64,000 bases of DNA from JBEKHT01 sp049511715 (GCA_049511715.1 JBEKXU010000031.1:1-64000), one strand, 5' to 3'; counted from the stretch's first letter, positions 53,137-62,215 are shown. The notes: generated by a model from the sequence alone, not told the origin. Program-made: numbers and translations.

Positions 53137-53493
53137 CTATCCGGAGTTCGCCTCTTCCATCGAGCGCGGGAAGAGTGTGGGAGAGAAGGCCATGGCCCCC
53201 GCTGGAACCATCCAGGGGAACACTCTGACCTCGAATCGGCCTGCCTTGACCGCCGGATCCTGCTGCGTCAGCGCCAGAGCACGGTCCGCATCGACATCCA
53301 GGATGGAAAGGCCACGGAGTTCCCGTTCTGGCGGGCCGAGCAACGGACCGGCAGCCAGCAGATGCCCGGCACGATGCAGGTCGGCCAGGAAGGCCAGGTG
53401 CGCATCCTGGAGCGCATCTTCATCCCCCTGATCCAGCCTTGGCGTGTCAGGGCGCATTATAAGTAGCGCCGCGCTGAATCGATCAAACTTCAT
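53137..53493 (-). CDS. YCII-related domain protein
   Basis: A 118-residue protein of the YciI-like superfamily. It starts 'MKFDRFSAALLIMRPDTPRLD', contains the 'ALQDAHLAFLADLHRAGHLLAAGPLLG' helix-turn region with the conserved His and the 'GPL' turn, and ends with 'ALALTQQDPAVKAGRFEVRVFPWMVPAG' (Asp-Pro near the substrate pocket). These are small dimeric ferredoxin-like proteins, some acting as dehydrochlorinases or lactone hydrolases, most unknown. The start at 53493 is fixed by AAGGAGG six bases upstream. Confidence 0.8.
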   Translation of the reverse strand: MKFDRFSAALLIMRPDTPRLDQGDEDALQDAHLAFLADLHRAGHLLAAGPLLGPPERELRGLSILDVDADRALALTQQDPAVKAGRFEVRVFPWMVPAGAMAFSPTLFPRSMEEANSG

Positions 53494-54451
53494 TCGTGCC
53501 TCCTTCTTGCTGCGGCTCCTCTCCAACGCCGGGGAGGGATCGGGCTCGCCGGTCACTGGTACTGGGCGGCCTCACCGCCCCCCCCAACCATACAGCCTTC
53601 GCAGGCTTCGTGTCCGTGGCAGCCTGGATTCTCTCAGGCGGGCAACCCATTCGCACCTGTAAGCGCTACTCCGTGGCGGCAGTCTCGATCTGGTGCGGCC
53701 TTCACATCGGCAGAAGCCTGAGCCAACGTCCTTTAGTGCTGAAGATTTGCCACCGCTCCATTTAGCACGACCGGCCACGGCCCGCTCCAGCCCGCGGGGG
53801 GCCCGATTGTCGCACGATTCCGGGCCACGATCTGGCCAGAGGGACGGATTGTACTAACCCGGCGGGAACGTGCTTTGTCGCCGTCCGAGAATTCTTCTCC
53901 TCCGGCCGATATGGCAATGGATCCCGGTCCAACCCGGTACCCGGTCAAGGGCGTGCAGTCTTGCGCCGGCGTCGGTTTCGGGCCGCTTAGCAGGTGACGT
54001 TCCCGGATTGAAGAACCTGAGATGCAGGCCGGCGACAATCCCTCCTCACGCTGACGGGTTCACGCAAGAATGCAGCCGTAGGCTTGCAAGACATCCTTGA
54101 TCGACTCTGGGGGCTTTGCCTCGGAATCCGCCTCGAACCGCATTGATGCAGGGTCCCGGCGCTTCCTGGCAGATTATGGGAGAGAGCTGCCGTCCTTCGG
54201 CAGTACCAGCTTCGCATTGGGTCATGCCCTGCCAGCAACTTACCACGTCTGCTACTTCTCCCGGCCAGAGCGCCGCACATTTCCCTCGGTGGGAGAAGCC
54301 TCCTGATCCGGCTCACAAGATTAGCAGACCCGGGGTTGCAAGGGAAAGAATAGTGGAGTAGAATTGTCGCATTATGGGCCAAGGGCAACAGCCCCGAAAG
54401 CCTGTGGCCAGGGGCCCACCGTCGTTTATTCGCTCAGCAAGGGAGGGTTGA
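53494..54451. other. Very long spacer, nothing recognised
   Basis: About 960 bases between divergent small genes. No protein-like frame, tRNA or repeat was identified. AAGGGAGGG before 54452 is the ribosome site of the DUF1059 gene. Confidence 0.35.
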
Positions 54452-54643
54452 ATGGCTGAACTGGCTTGCCGAGATCTTGGGATGAATTGCGACGCGGTGA
54501 TCCGTGGAAGCACGGTCGAGGAAGTCAAGCGCAAGGCCATGGATCATGCTCGCAGCGTTCACGCCAAAGAACTCGCCTCGATGTCCTCACCAGAGCAGAT
54601 GGCACAGATGGTTCGGTTGATCGACCAGAAGATGAAGAAATAA
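54452..54643 (+). CDS. DUF1059 small protein
   Basis: A 63-residue protein of the DUF1059 family: 'ACRDLGMNCDAVIRGSTVEEV' carries the family Cys pair and Gly turn, followed by 'RKAMDHARSVHAKELA' and a C-terminal helix ending 'LIDQKMKK'. These short proteins are widespread in bacteria and archaea, and are of unknown function. AAGGGAGGG gives a strong ribosome site. The SRPBCC gene follows after 141 bases on the same strand. Confidence 0.85.
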   Translation: MAELACRDLGMNCDAVIRGSTVEEVKRKAMDHARSVHAKELASMSSPEQMAQMVRLIDQKMKK

Positions 54644-54784
54644 GCAGAGCGGGCGAAGCAGAATTCACGGTGAGGCTGCCAAAGGGCCGCCTCACCGCCT
54701 TCCTCTCCCACGAAGCCCGCAACAGGTCCCACTTGAAAGCCTCAATCCGTGCATTCCATCCGAGAAGAACACGGCGATGTAACC

Positions 54785-55213
54785 ATGTCCGATACCCTGA
54801 CCACAAATGTGACCGTTACGATTCGTGCTCCGGCTTCCAGGGTCTGGGAAGCGCTTACCAATCCCATACTCATCAAGCAGTATCTGTTCGGGACAGACGT
54901 GACCAGCGACTGGAAGGTGGGCAGCCCAATAATCTATCGGGGCCTATGGCAGGGAAAGCCTTACGAGGACAAGGGCCGAGTCCTGCGGAATGAACCGGGA
55001 CGGCTCCTGGTGTCCACCTTCTGGAGCTCGCTCTCCGGCCTGCCCGACCTCCCGGAGAACTACAAGACGCTTCGCCATGAACTGTTCCCTGGAGGCAACA
55101 CCACCCGGCTAACGCTCACCCAGGACAACAATTCCACGCAAGAAGAGGCCAACCATTCGGCGCAGAATTGGAAAACGGTGCTCGAGGGGATGAAGATGCT
55201 GCTAGAAGCCTGA
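54785..55213 (+). CDS. SRPBCC (AHSA1-like) domain protein
   Basis: A 142-residue START/SRPBCC-fold protein of the activator-of-Hsp90-ATPase-homologue type. The signatures 'TVTIRAPASRVWEALTNPILIKQYLFGTDVTSDWKVGSPIIYRG' and the C-terminal long helix 'NHSAQNWKTVLEGMKMLLEA' are characteristic, as is the intervening 'YEDKGRVLRNEPGRLLVSTFWSSL' and 'LTLTQDNN'. The fold has a deep hydrophobic cavity for a lipid-like ligand. The ligand here is unknown. The ATG at 54785 gives the standard family N-terminus. Confidence 0.85.
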   Translation: MSDTLTTNVTVTIRAPASRVWEALTNPILIKQYLFGTDVTSDWKVGSPIIYRGLWQGKPYEDKGRVLRNEPGRLLVSTFWSSLSGLPDLPENYKTLRHELFPGGNTTRLTLTQDNNSTQEEANHSAQNWKTVLEGMKMLLEA

Positions 55214-55309
55214 AAGGCAAGACCAGGAAAGGCGATTCCCGCGAGGCAAGGCCGGGAACAAGTTCGTCCTCGTGCCCTCTAAGCGTGCTTGCGGCGTGCG
55301 CCGCGAGGG

Positions 55310-56323
55310 TTACTCTGGACCCAGGCTGAGAACCGCCGCCCCCCTCACCTTCCCCTCCCTCAGCCGCGCGAGCGCCTCATTGGCCTCCTCCAAGGGAAAA
55401 ACCTCAACTTCCGTATGCACCGCCGCCCGGGGTGCGAGTTCCAGCAGTTCCACCCCGTCCCGCCGGCTGAGGTTCGCTACCGAGCGCACGACCCTCTCCC
55501 CCCACAGGATGTCATAAGGGAAGGAGGGGATGTCGCTCATGTGGATCCCCCCGCAAACCACAACGCCTCCTTTGGCCGTCGCCCTCAGCGCTGCAGGGAC
55601 CAGGGGCCCCACGGGCGCAAAGATGATCGCCGCATCGAGCTCGTCTGGCGGCAGGCCGGTCGAATCCCCTGCCCAAACCGCGCCCAGCTCCTTCGCAAAG
55701 CGTTGGGCTTCGGCGTCCCCGGGGCTGGTGAAGGCATAGACCTGCTTGCCCTGGTGCACGGCGATCTGTGCGATGATGTGCGCCGCGGCGCCAAACCCGT
55801 ACATCCCCAGGCGCTCGACGCCCTCGCCGACCATGCGGTAGGAGCGGTAGCCGATCAGGCCTGCGCACAGGAGCGGCGCGGCTTGAAGGTCAGAATACTC
55901 CTTCGGCAGGTGGAAGCAGTAGCGCGCGTCGGCTAGCGTGTATTCGGCATAGCCTCCCGGAAGGGTGTATCCGGTGAAGCGCGCTCGCTCGCACAAGTTC
56001 TCCTGCCCTCTCCGGCAGTATCGGCACTCCCCACAGGTCCAGCCAAGCCAGGGAACCCCAACCCGCTCGCCCATGGACAAAGTCTGGACTTGTTCCCCGA
56101 TCCCAACCACGGTTCCGACGATCTCGTGGCCGAGGACGAGGGGCAGCTTGGGGAATGCCAGCTCTCCCTCGATGATGTGCAGGTCCGTCCGGCAAACGCC
56201 GCAGGCCCGGACCCGAATCAGGACTTGACCGCGCCCAGGGCGCGGGACGGGGATTTCCTCCTTTTCCAGGCGTGCGCGCGGAGCTTGGAGCACCATGGCT
56301 TTCATTACCTTGGCAGGTTTCAT
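55310..56323 (-). CDS. Zinc-dependent alcohol dehydrogenase
   Basis: A 337-residue medium-chain zinc alcohol dehydrogenase. The catalytic-zinc site is in 'RACGVCRTDLHIIEG' (Cys) and 'LVLGHEIVGTVVGIG' (His-Glu). The structural zinc has four Cys in 'TCGECRYCRRGQENLC'. The Rossmann domain contains 'RLGMYGFGAAAHIIAQIA' (G-x-G-x-x-A variant). The start at 56323 (MKPAKVMKAMVLQAP) follows GGGAGAGG; longer in-frame upstream sequence is not conserved in character. Enzymes of this kind interconvert alcohols and aldehydes with NAD(P). The substrate is undetermined. Confidence 0.9.
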   Translation of the reverse strand: MKPAKVMKAMVLQAPRARLEKEEIPVPRPGRGQVLIRVRACGVCRTDLHIIEGELAFPKLPLVLGHEIVGTVVGIGEQVQTLSMGERVGVPWLGWTCGECRYCRRGQENLCERARFTGYTLPGGYAEYTLADARYCFHLPKEYSDLQAAPLLCAGLIGYRSYRMVGEGVERLGMYGFGAAAHIIAQIAVHQGKQVYAFTSPGDAEAQRFAKELGAVWAGDSTGLPPDELDAAIIFAPVGPLVPAALRATAKGGVVVCGGIHMSDIPSFPYDILWGERVVRSVANLSRRDGVELLELAPRAAVHTEVEVFPLEEANEALARLREGKVRGAAVLSLGPE

Positions 56324-56567
56324 CTGGTCAGCCTCTCCCTTTTCATCTTGCCATGGAAACCCCGAATCGCGGAAACAACGACGCCGACCTAAAGGGTCAG
56401 TCGGCTTCGCCCCGGTCCGGCTCATCAAGCCGCACCAAGAGCCTTAAAAACGGCCGCGCCAAGGGGATGTGACCCGACGCGAAGTTCTTTTCGACCGTTG
56501 GGCGCAGTGCCTGCACCAGGCCCGTGACGAGCAGAATGATCGAAGCCTCAAACACCGAATTCCGTCA

Positions 56568-56975
56568 CAAGAAGCTCTGGGGCAGGTGACAGCCACTGTG
56601 CCGATTCCAAGCGAGGCTCTGATTGAGCGGATCGCTCACTCGGCGCCGCCCGGCACGCCGCACAGTTCGTGGGGATACCTGCCCGGCGGGAGGGTAGTGA
56701 ATCCACCCCAACGCTGATCACCTGATAGTCCACTGTGCCGCGCTGCGCCGAGATTTCAACGCTGGAAAAATGGCCAGGAGAGGCGTCGGGCTCAGGAAGC
56801 CCTGCGGGATCGTAACCACATTGCGATCGGTGATCCCGACAAAATCGTAGTCATGCTCCGTGTGCCACTGCATATTCTCAGCCGGCGTGAGCTTCCCGTC
56901 TGACTCGGTTGTTTGGGTATGCAAGCTACCCTTGAACCATTTGCCCGGTGAACCAATCGGGGAAATCGAAGGCAT
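56568..56975 (-). pseudogene. PHP-domain phosphoesterase remnant
   Basis: Starting at the ATG 56975, the frame reads 'GKWFKGSLHTQTTESDGKLTP', then 'MQWHTEHDYDFVGITDRN', the N-terminal metal site of a PHP phosphoesterase (H-x-H here H-x-Q, D-R for D-H). Homology then moves to a second frame ('VEISAQRGTVDYQVISVGVDSLP') and to a third ('HELCGVPGGAE', a TGA, then 'AIRSIRASLGIGTVAV'). The gene thus has at least two frameshifts, one nonsense codon, altered metal ligands and a missing C-terminal part. This is an advanced pseudogene of a metal-dependent phosphoesterase. Confidence 0.7.
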
Positions 56976-57242
56976 CTTGTCTTCTGTTATGGCAACCGGC
57001 GGGAAGAAATCCCGGGTTCCGAAAACCGAATCCCGCCAGGCCCAGCGATTGCCTCCGTCCCGTAGTCCCCGTGCCAAACCCGTCGATCGCTCCAACCTTC
57101 CCCGCTGGACGTCATTCCGATCCTGGCCTTTGGTCGGCCCCGGCCGAATCTCCGACGGGAATTGCCAACCCCTTCCCGGCCTGAGCCCAACCTCACGACG
57201 CGATCCCCGCATCTCGCCGAGTCCTCATCCTTGGCAGAGAAA

Positions 57243-58310
57243 TCAGGCCGTGCGCATGTTGCGGAAGAACGATTCAAACGGGATCACGGCCGGCTTGCCG
57301 TAGATGACGATATCAATCAGCGCACGCATCAGCGGCAGCTCGTCTGGCTCCAACCCGTTGCGCTGAACCATCTTCGGCAACACGATGCTCAAGGCCCGGA
57401 CAGCTTCGACGGACTCCAGCGTTTCGTCTGCCATGATCTGACGCGCTTCAGCGTACGACTGCCCTTTCCCCAACAATTGGCCCAGCCGGACCGTCCGTCC
57501 GCCGGCGCCGGTCACATACAAGTCCCCTGCCCCAGGCAGGCCCGACGAGAAGAACGTCGAGGCGCCGACGACTCCCAGCAGTCGCTCGATTTCGGTACAT
57601 CCCTGGGCGAAAACGGCGGCAGCGGCATTGTGCATGAATGCGCTCGCGGAATCGGGGCCGCCGGTCTTCTCCAACATGCCGGCGACCAGCCCCAGGCCTA
57701 GCGTGTACACATTCTTCAACGCAGCGCTATATTCCAATCCGACAAGATCCTGGGTCGTCCAGACGTGATAATAGGGTGTGCGAAAAACCTGGGCGAGTTT
57801 CTCAACACAATCCTGATCCCGGGATCCAAAGACGACACAAGTCTGGCGACGTCCAGCGAGTTCACCGGCGATACAGGGACCACCCACAGCGGCGTACTGG
57901 ACTTGATCCCGAATCTCCGGCGGCAACTCACCCGCCAGCACATCCGGCAGGATCGCCAAGTCCCCCTGGGGCGTTGCCTCCAACCCCTTCGTGACCGCAA
58001 GAATTACCTGCTCCGGGCGCAAGTGAGGGGCCAGGGTCCTGCCGATCCAATGGACTCCCAATGAGTTCACCCCACTGACAATCAGGTCGGTTTCTTCCAA
58101 TGCCGCCGCGATTTCCTCGACGTAGTACGAATCCACATTACGCGGGAGCTCGCGATTGAGACGCGGATGAAAGCGATTCTTCTTACAGCCCGAGATGGTT
58201 TCCGCGTCCAAATGCGTACCCACCAGGCGAACATGATGCCCTTTGTCCGAAAGCGGCCAAGCCATGGCGGTTCCCATCAATCCTGCCCCGACGATTGTCA
58301 CGTTTGCCAT
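57243..58310 (-). CDS. GpsA-like NAD(P)-dependent glycerol-3-phosphate dehydrogenase
   Basis: A 355-residue dehydrogenase of the GpsA family. The N-terminal Rossmann motif is 'VTIVGAGLMGTAMAWPLSDKG'. It then has 'DLIVSGVNSLGVHWIG', 'VILAVTKGLE', 'AAVGGPCIAGELAGRR' and the catalytic-Lys region 'LEYSAALKNVYTLGLGLVAGM', followed by 'LPGAGDLYVTGAGGRTVRLGQLLGKG'. The reaction would be reduction of dihydroxyacetone phosphate to sn-glycerol-3-phosphate. The deviation from canonical 'S-G-P-x-x-A' to 'G-G-P-C-I-A-G' and the length (about 20 longer than E. coli GpsA) leave some doubt about exact substrate. PlsY, which consumes acylated glycerol-3-phosphate, is about 3 kb upstream on the same strand. 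Confidence 0.82.
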   Translation of the reverse strand: MANVTIVGAGLMGTAMAWPLSDKGHHVRLVGTHLDAETISGCKKNRFHPRLNRELPRNVDSYYVEEIAAALEETDLIVSGVNSLGVHWIGRTLAPHLRPEQVILAVTKGLEATPQGDLAILPDVLAGELPPEIRDQVQYAAVGGPCIAGELAGRRQTCVVFGSRDQDCVEKLAQVFRTPYYHVWTTQDLVGLEYSAALKNVYTLGLGLVAGMLEKTGGPDSASAFMHNAAAAVFAQGCTEIERLLGVVGASTFFSSGLPGAGDLYVTGAGGRTVRLGQLLGKGQSYAEARQIMADETLESVEAVRALSIVLPKMVQRNGLEPDELPLMRALIDIVIYGKPAVIPFESFFRNMRTA

Positions 58311-58972
58311 TCGCCATGTCCGATCATTGATGGAATTCAGCGGATCCGCAGGATGACCAATTCACGGCGGGTGTCTCTACTCTTTCGGGCCCAGCTTTAC
58401 CCGGACCGGCCGACCCACCGGATCCCGGCGGGGACCAACGACAAGAAGTGACCGGCCCCGGCGCAGCCTCGTCGGGAGTGCATTGGAATTCAGAACCCCC
58501 CCTCGGCGCCGAAGAGCTTCTGCCATCCCCGAGTCCTCTACGGGGCTACGGCCGGCTCCTCTGCGCAAGGGCATCCCCCACCGGCTCACCCCGCAACCCA
58601 GCCACTCGGTCCATGCCTGCGCCTGAGGAGGCCATTACCCTTTCCCAACCTAGTTGAGGGCGGACTCCCCCCTGGTTCGGGCTTCTGGTTGCGTCCCGAC
58701 CTTCCCTCGGGAGCTAGTTGGCGGCATTTTCCTTCTCGAGCAACGCGGTAGCAGTCGCGGCATCCGTAATCTGCAGATTGCACTGGTGACCTGCAACCTG
58801 CCCAGGATCGCATCGGCTTTGCGCAATCCACCGGCAATCGCGTGGGAACAAATGAAGAAGGGATTGACTCGGCAGGATCGCCCTGGCAACAAGCGAAGCG
58901 CCATATTTGCCGCCTCGCCCTGGTTTCCCCCGTTGGACTCCGGGGCTCGAAACCTCTTCGGACCGGCTCCGG
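58311..58972. other. Long spacer, nothing firmly recognised
   Basis: About 660 bases between two minus-strand genes. One minus-strand frame near 58715-58800 ends with a protein-like 'VAGHQCNLQITDAATATAL', but lacks a plausible start and family. Confidence 0.3.
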
Positions 58973-59683
58973 TTACAGTACGATTGGGCTGAAGTTCGTG
59001 CCGCGGTCGAAATGATCCACACCCTCAGCCCGCTTCAGGGCATTGACCACGAGGTACGTAAGCGGGGTTGCGATCGCCTCGTAGGCGCTTTTCACCAGCC
59101 ATTGGGACAGGATCGTCGTGCCCAAGGCCGATGTCGGCAGGATTCCCGCGTAGGCCGCGGTGATGAAAATCAGCGAGTCCGCCCCCTCCCCCACCAGGGT
59201 CGAGCCGATCGTGCGAGTCCACAACCAGCGCCCTTTCGTGGCCACCTTCATTTTCGCGAGCACAAAGGAATTGAGAAACTCTCCCACTAGGTAGGCCGCG
59301 AAAGAGGCGGCCAGAAGCCGCGGTGTGAACCCCAGAATCGCCTGATATGCCTGCTGCGCCCCCGCGGGTCCGCCGTAAAGGGAAGCCGTCCAAAACGGGG
59401 CCGGGGGCAGGAGCCCAGCAACCCAGATGGCAATCACGGCCAGAAGGTTGCAGCCGAACCCGGTCCAGATCACGAGCCGGGCGCGAGCATATCCGTAGAC
59501 CTCGGTGAGCACGTCCCCGAAGAGGTAGGTGATGGGGAATAGGATCACCGCGGCCGGCAGCGCGACCGGACCAACCCCCACCAGCTTGACCGCAATGATA
59601 TTGGAAATGATCAGCGTGGTGACGAAGGCGGCCATCACGACGGGAAACCAGCGGTAGCTCGGAACCTGTTGGGTGAAGATCAA
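58973..59683 (-). CDS. yhhQ: Queuosine precursor transporter (YhhQ/DUF165)
   Basis: A 236-residue, about six-TM membrane protein of the VUT-1/DUF165 family, which imports the queuosine precursors preQ0 and preQ1. Characteristic are 'SNIIAVKLVGVGPVALPAAVILFPITYLFGDVLTEVYGYARAR' and 'YLVGEFLNSFVLAKMK', then 'LWTRTIGSTLVGEGADSLIF' and 'KSAYEAIATPLTYLVVNALK'. Initiation is at TTG. queF lies 99 bases upstream on the same strand, directly supporting this role. No preQ1 riboswitch could be recognised in the gap. Confidence 0.9.
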   Translation of the reverse strand: MIFTQQVPSYRWFPVVMAAFVTTLIISNIIAVKLVGVGPVALPAAVILFPITYLFGDVLTEVYGYARARLVIWTGFGCNLLAVIAIWVAGLLPPAPFWTASLYGGPAGAQQAYQAILGFTPRLLAASFAAYLVGEFLNSFVLAKMKVATKGRWLWTRTIGSTLVGEGADSLIFITAAYAGILPTSALGTTILSQWLVKSAYEAIATPLTYLVVNALKRAEGVDHFDRGTNFSPIVL

Positions 59684-59782
59684 AGTGTACCTGCGCTAGA
59701 AAAGGGGTTGGAAGGGGCTTGCCCGCTATCTGCAGGACAAGCCTCCCACGAAGGACGGCTGCCGAATGCCTGGGAAAGCCAT

Positions 59783-60208
59783 CTAAGCAGTGGGCCTCGC
59801 TCCGGGCGTTTTCTCCGCCGAGGCAGTTACCGTGATGGCGATCCCCCCCCGTACATGAAAGGAGCCGACGACCTCGATCCAGTGCGCGTCCAGAGCGGCC
59901 TGCAGGTCGTCCAGGATCTGGTTGACCACATGCTCGTGGAAGACCCCCTCGTTGCGGTAGGACCAGAAATACAGCTTGAGGGACTTCGATTCGACGATGC
60001 GCTGATCGGGGACGTAGCGCACCGTGATCCGCGCAAAGTCCGGCTGGCCGGTGGCCGGACAAACGCAGGTGAACTCATCAGTGGCAAGAGAGACGGTGTA
60101 GAAGCGGCCAGCCGGACCGCGGTTGGGAAAGGTTTCCAGTTTCTTGCTCGGCTTGGCATCCCGGCCGAGCAGGGTCAGGCCGTCCAGATCCAAGGGCTGG
60201 GTTGACAT
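59783..60208 (-). CDS. queF: 7-cyano-7-deazaguanine reductase QueF
   Basis: A 141-residue unimodular QueF, which reduces preQ0 to preQ1 with NADPH in queuosine biosynthesis. The active-site Cys50 and Asp57 lie in 'EFTCVCPATGQPDFA', with the usual seven-residue separation. 'VESKSLKLYFWSYRNEGVFHE' is the QueF signature that binds the substrate (Glu and His). The cytosolic enzyme is of the short, B. subtilis-like type. It sits 23 bases downstream of ttuA and 99 upstream of yhhQ, so it is likely in the same transcript. Confidence 0.95.
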   Translation of the reverse strand: MSTQPLDLDGLTLLGRDAKPSKKLETFPNRGPAGRFYTVSLATDEFTCVCPATGQPDFARITVRYVPDQRIVESKSLKLYFWSYRNEGVFHEHVVNQILDDLQAALDAHWIEVVGSFHVRGGIAITVTASAEKTPGARPTA

Positions 60209-60231
60209 CGCCTCTTTCGCCTCCAGGCCAC

Positions 60232-61194
60232 TCAGCCGGGCTCAGGCTGCCCGGGTCGAGCGGCCTCCTTCACTTCGTGCACTTTGTCCCACAGCCGGCA
60301 GAACGAGCACTTCCCCGGCGCAGAGGTTGGCTGCCCGCAGCTCTCACAGGCATTCAGTGCTTCGGGTTCCGGCTGGAGGGCGAAGAGCCCGCCCTCCTTT
60401 GCTTCCAGGAACGACAGGTAGAACTGCAGCTTGGTGCCGGGCCGCTTGGCCTCCATCTCGTTGAGGACGTCCTTGTAATACAGGGTTGTCGATCCGAACG
60501 CATAGACGCATTCATCATAGATGTATTCGATGCCCTGCAGGAGGGCATAGGCGGCGGTCTCGCGCTCGTAGGTGCGGCAAAATGGCTTGGCTTTCCGCGC
60601 CAAGCCCGGGTGAGAGGCGGGAAGCACCGGGGCCTGGCGGACCAGGTACCCCCCCGCCCAATGCAGCGTGTTCTGCATCAGAACCGCGACCTCATCGTCG
60701 AGGTTATGGCCTGTCACGAGGACATCAAAGCCGCCGTCGCGTGCCACCCGATTCATCACATGGCGCTTGACCATCCCGCATACTGAGCAGGCCCTCCCCC
60801 GGCCCCGGTTAGAGATCGTCGCAGCCTCCGGAATCGTAGCCCCGTACAATCCCTCAATGCCCTCGACTCTCAGGGTGACGCCGTGCGCGCCGGCAAACTT
60901 CTCGCACATCCGGCGCGAGGTTTCCGAGTAGTCCACGCCGCCGTCGATGCCTAGCCCGATGTACAGGCCCTCGGTCTGGTATCCCAGGCGATGGAGGATA
61001 TCCCACAGCGAGAGCGAATCCTTACCGCCGCTCACAGCGACCAGGATTTTGGCTTCGCGCCCGAACATCCCGTATTTCTCTATCGCGCGGTCCACCTGCT
61101 CGGGGAGCCATTCCAGGTAGTGCTCTTTGCAAAGCGCCAGCTTGTGCTGGCGCATGTTCATGACGGCCCGCTCACCGCACTTACGGCACTTCAT
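60232..61194 (-). CDS. ttuA: tRNA uridine-54 2-thiolation enzyme TtuA
   Basis: A 320-residue ATP-pyrophosphatase sulfurtransferase of the TtuA/Ncs6 family, which adds sulfur to position 2 of ribothymidine 54 in tRNA. N-terminal zinc ligands are Cys3, Cys6, Cys22, His25 ('MKCRKCGERA', 'LCKEHYLEW'). The PP-loop is 'SGGKDS' (55-60). Cys136 and Cys139 ('ACSVCGM') with Cys229 ('DECVYA') match the three ligands of the catalytic [4Fe-4S] cluster. A C-terminal zinc pair of CxxC motifs ends in 'CSFCRLWDKV'. The ATG at 61194 overlaps the plsY stop (ATGA) and has GGGGGGAAGG upstream. The sulfur donor TtuB is encoded two genes upstream. Confidence 0.93.
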   Translation of the reverse strand: MKCRKCGERAVMNMRQHKLALCKEHYLEWLPEQVDRAIEKYGMFGREAKILVAVSGGKDSLSLWDILHRLGYQTEGLYIGLGIDGGVDYSETSRRMCEKFAGAHGVTLRVEGIEGLYGATIPEAATISNRGRGRACSVCGMVKRHVMNRVARDGGFDVLVTGHNLDDEVAVLMQNTLHWAGGYLVRQAPVLPASHPGLARKAKPFCRTYERETAAYALLQGIEYIYDECVYAFGSTTLYYKDVLNEMEAKRPGTKLQFYLSFLEAKEGGLFALQPEPEALNACESCGQPTSAPGKCSFCRLWDKVHEVKEAARPGQPEPG

Positions 61195-61772
61195 CCTTCC
61201 CCCCCACGGATTCTCGCCCGCAACGGAGAATCCACAACCTTCCTCACAGCAATCGTCAGGAAAATCAGGGCGACCATCACGGCTTGCCACAGGGGCCAGT
61301 GAAGGTAAAGGCCAACCGCTTCCAGCGATCCCATCCCCAGAACCCAGGAGAGATCCCAGTTTGATGATATCAACAGGACCACCCCCGCGATGGCAACGCC
61401 GAGCAGCGTCACCCAAGGCTGCACCATCAGCAGAGCCCCCAGGATTGCAGCCATTCCCTGTCCGCCCTGAAAGCGGATATATATGGAATAGTCATGCCCG
61501 AGTGCAACCGCAAGTCCCGCCAGGTAGGGGACAAGCGGGTCAGGGGTAAACAGCTGGGCCAGGTGGACCGCCGCCGCCCCCTTAAACGCATCCACGACCC
61601 CCACCAGGATACCGGGCACGGGGCCGAGCGACAGGAAGGCGTTCTTGGCCCCGAGGTTTCCGTCTCCTGTCGCGCGCAGATTGACTCCCTGGCGGCGTCC
61701 CATGATCCATGCGGACGGAAAGGAGCCCATCAAATACGCCAGAACGAGCATTGCCCAATCCGGGATGACCAT
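61191..61772 (-). CDS. plsY: Glycerol-3-phosphate acyltransferase PlsY
   Basis: A 193-residue membrane acyltransferase transferring acyl groups from acyl-phosphate to glycerol-3-phosphate, the first step of phospholipid synthesis. The three PlsY motifs are present: 'YLMGSFPSAWIMGR', then 'DGNLGAKNAFLSLG'; 'GVVDAFKGAAAV'; and 'GHDYSIYIRFQGGQGMA'. About five TM segments are predicted. GGGAGGAGG precedes the ATG. The stop overlaps ttuA by four bases, an unusual pairing of lipid and tRNA-modification genes in one operon. Confidence 0.92.
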   Translation of the reverse strand: MVIPDWAMLVLAYLMGSFPSAWIMGRRQGVNLRATGDGNLGAKNAFLSLGPVPGILVGVVDAFKGAAAVHLAQLFTPDPLVPYLAGLAVALGHDYSIYIRFQGGQGMAAILGALLMVQPWVTLLGVAIAGVVLLISSNWDLSWVLGMGSLEAVGLYLHWPLWQAVMVALIFLTIAVRKVVDSPLRARIRGGEG

Positions 61773-61795
61773 GGCTTGCCTCCTCCCCAGCGATA

Positions 61796-62005
61796 TTACC
61801 CGCCCGATATCACAGCAACAAGGCGAATTTCCTCCCCCGGTCGCAAGATCACGTCATCGGTTATGAGTTCACCGTTTCGTGTGGCCAGGATCGCCTCCGG
61901 CGGGAGCCCCAGGCGCCGGATGGCATCGCGCACGGTCATTCCAGCTGGCACTTCGTGCTGCTTCCCGCGAAAAAGAAGACGGCTTGTCGGAGGGATTGTA
62001 TCCAC
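61796..62005 (-). CDS. ttuB: Ubiquitin-like sulfur carrier protein (TtuB-like)
   Basis: A 69-residue beta-grasp sulfur carrier of the ThiS/MoaD type: 'VPAGMTVRDAIRRLGLPPEAILATRNGELITDDVILRPGEEIRLVAVISGG' has the family turns and the essential C-terminal Gly-Gly that becomes a thiocarboxylate. Its position just upstream of plsY-ttuA, 23 bases from plsY, makes it the likely donor for TtuA, that is TtuB, although sharing with MoaD- or ThiS-type roles is possible. The start is GTG with weak ribosome site. The activating E1-like enzyme (TtuC) is not in the window. Confidence 0.88.
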   Translation of the reverse strand: MDTIPPTSRLLFRGKQHEVPAGMTVRDAIRRLGLPPEAILATRNGELITDDVILRPGEEIRLVAVISGG

Positions 62006-62215
62006 ATTGTCATTCTACTCTTTCCGTGCCTGAGCGGTCAACATCCGAATTGGCAGAACGGCCCTTCCGAGGCACCATGAGAAGATGATTCCCCCCGAAA
62101 GACCAAGTTTCCCGCTTCGTGCGGACCCTGCCCGGATCGCATCCGGCACAGGGAGGTAGTGTTTTACCTCTTGTACCTAGAGGCACAAGTCTTACCCCGG
62201 AGGCCCCGATTTGCC

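Noticed and set aside
59684..59782. preQ1 riboswitch before the queuosine transporter
   Set aside because: The 99-base gap lacks a recognisable preQ1 aptamer consensus.
59025..60062. Minus-strand open frame of 345 codons covering yhhQ and queF
   Set aside because: It is a shifted frame of both genes on the same strand. The yhhQ and queF frames carry the family motifs.
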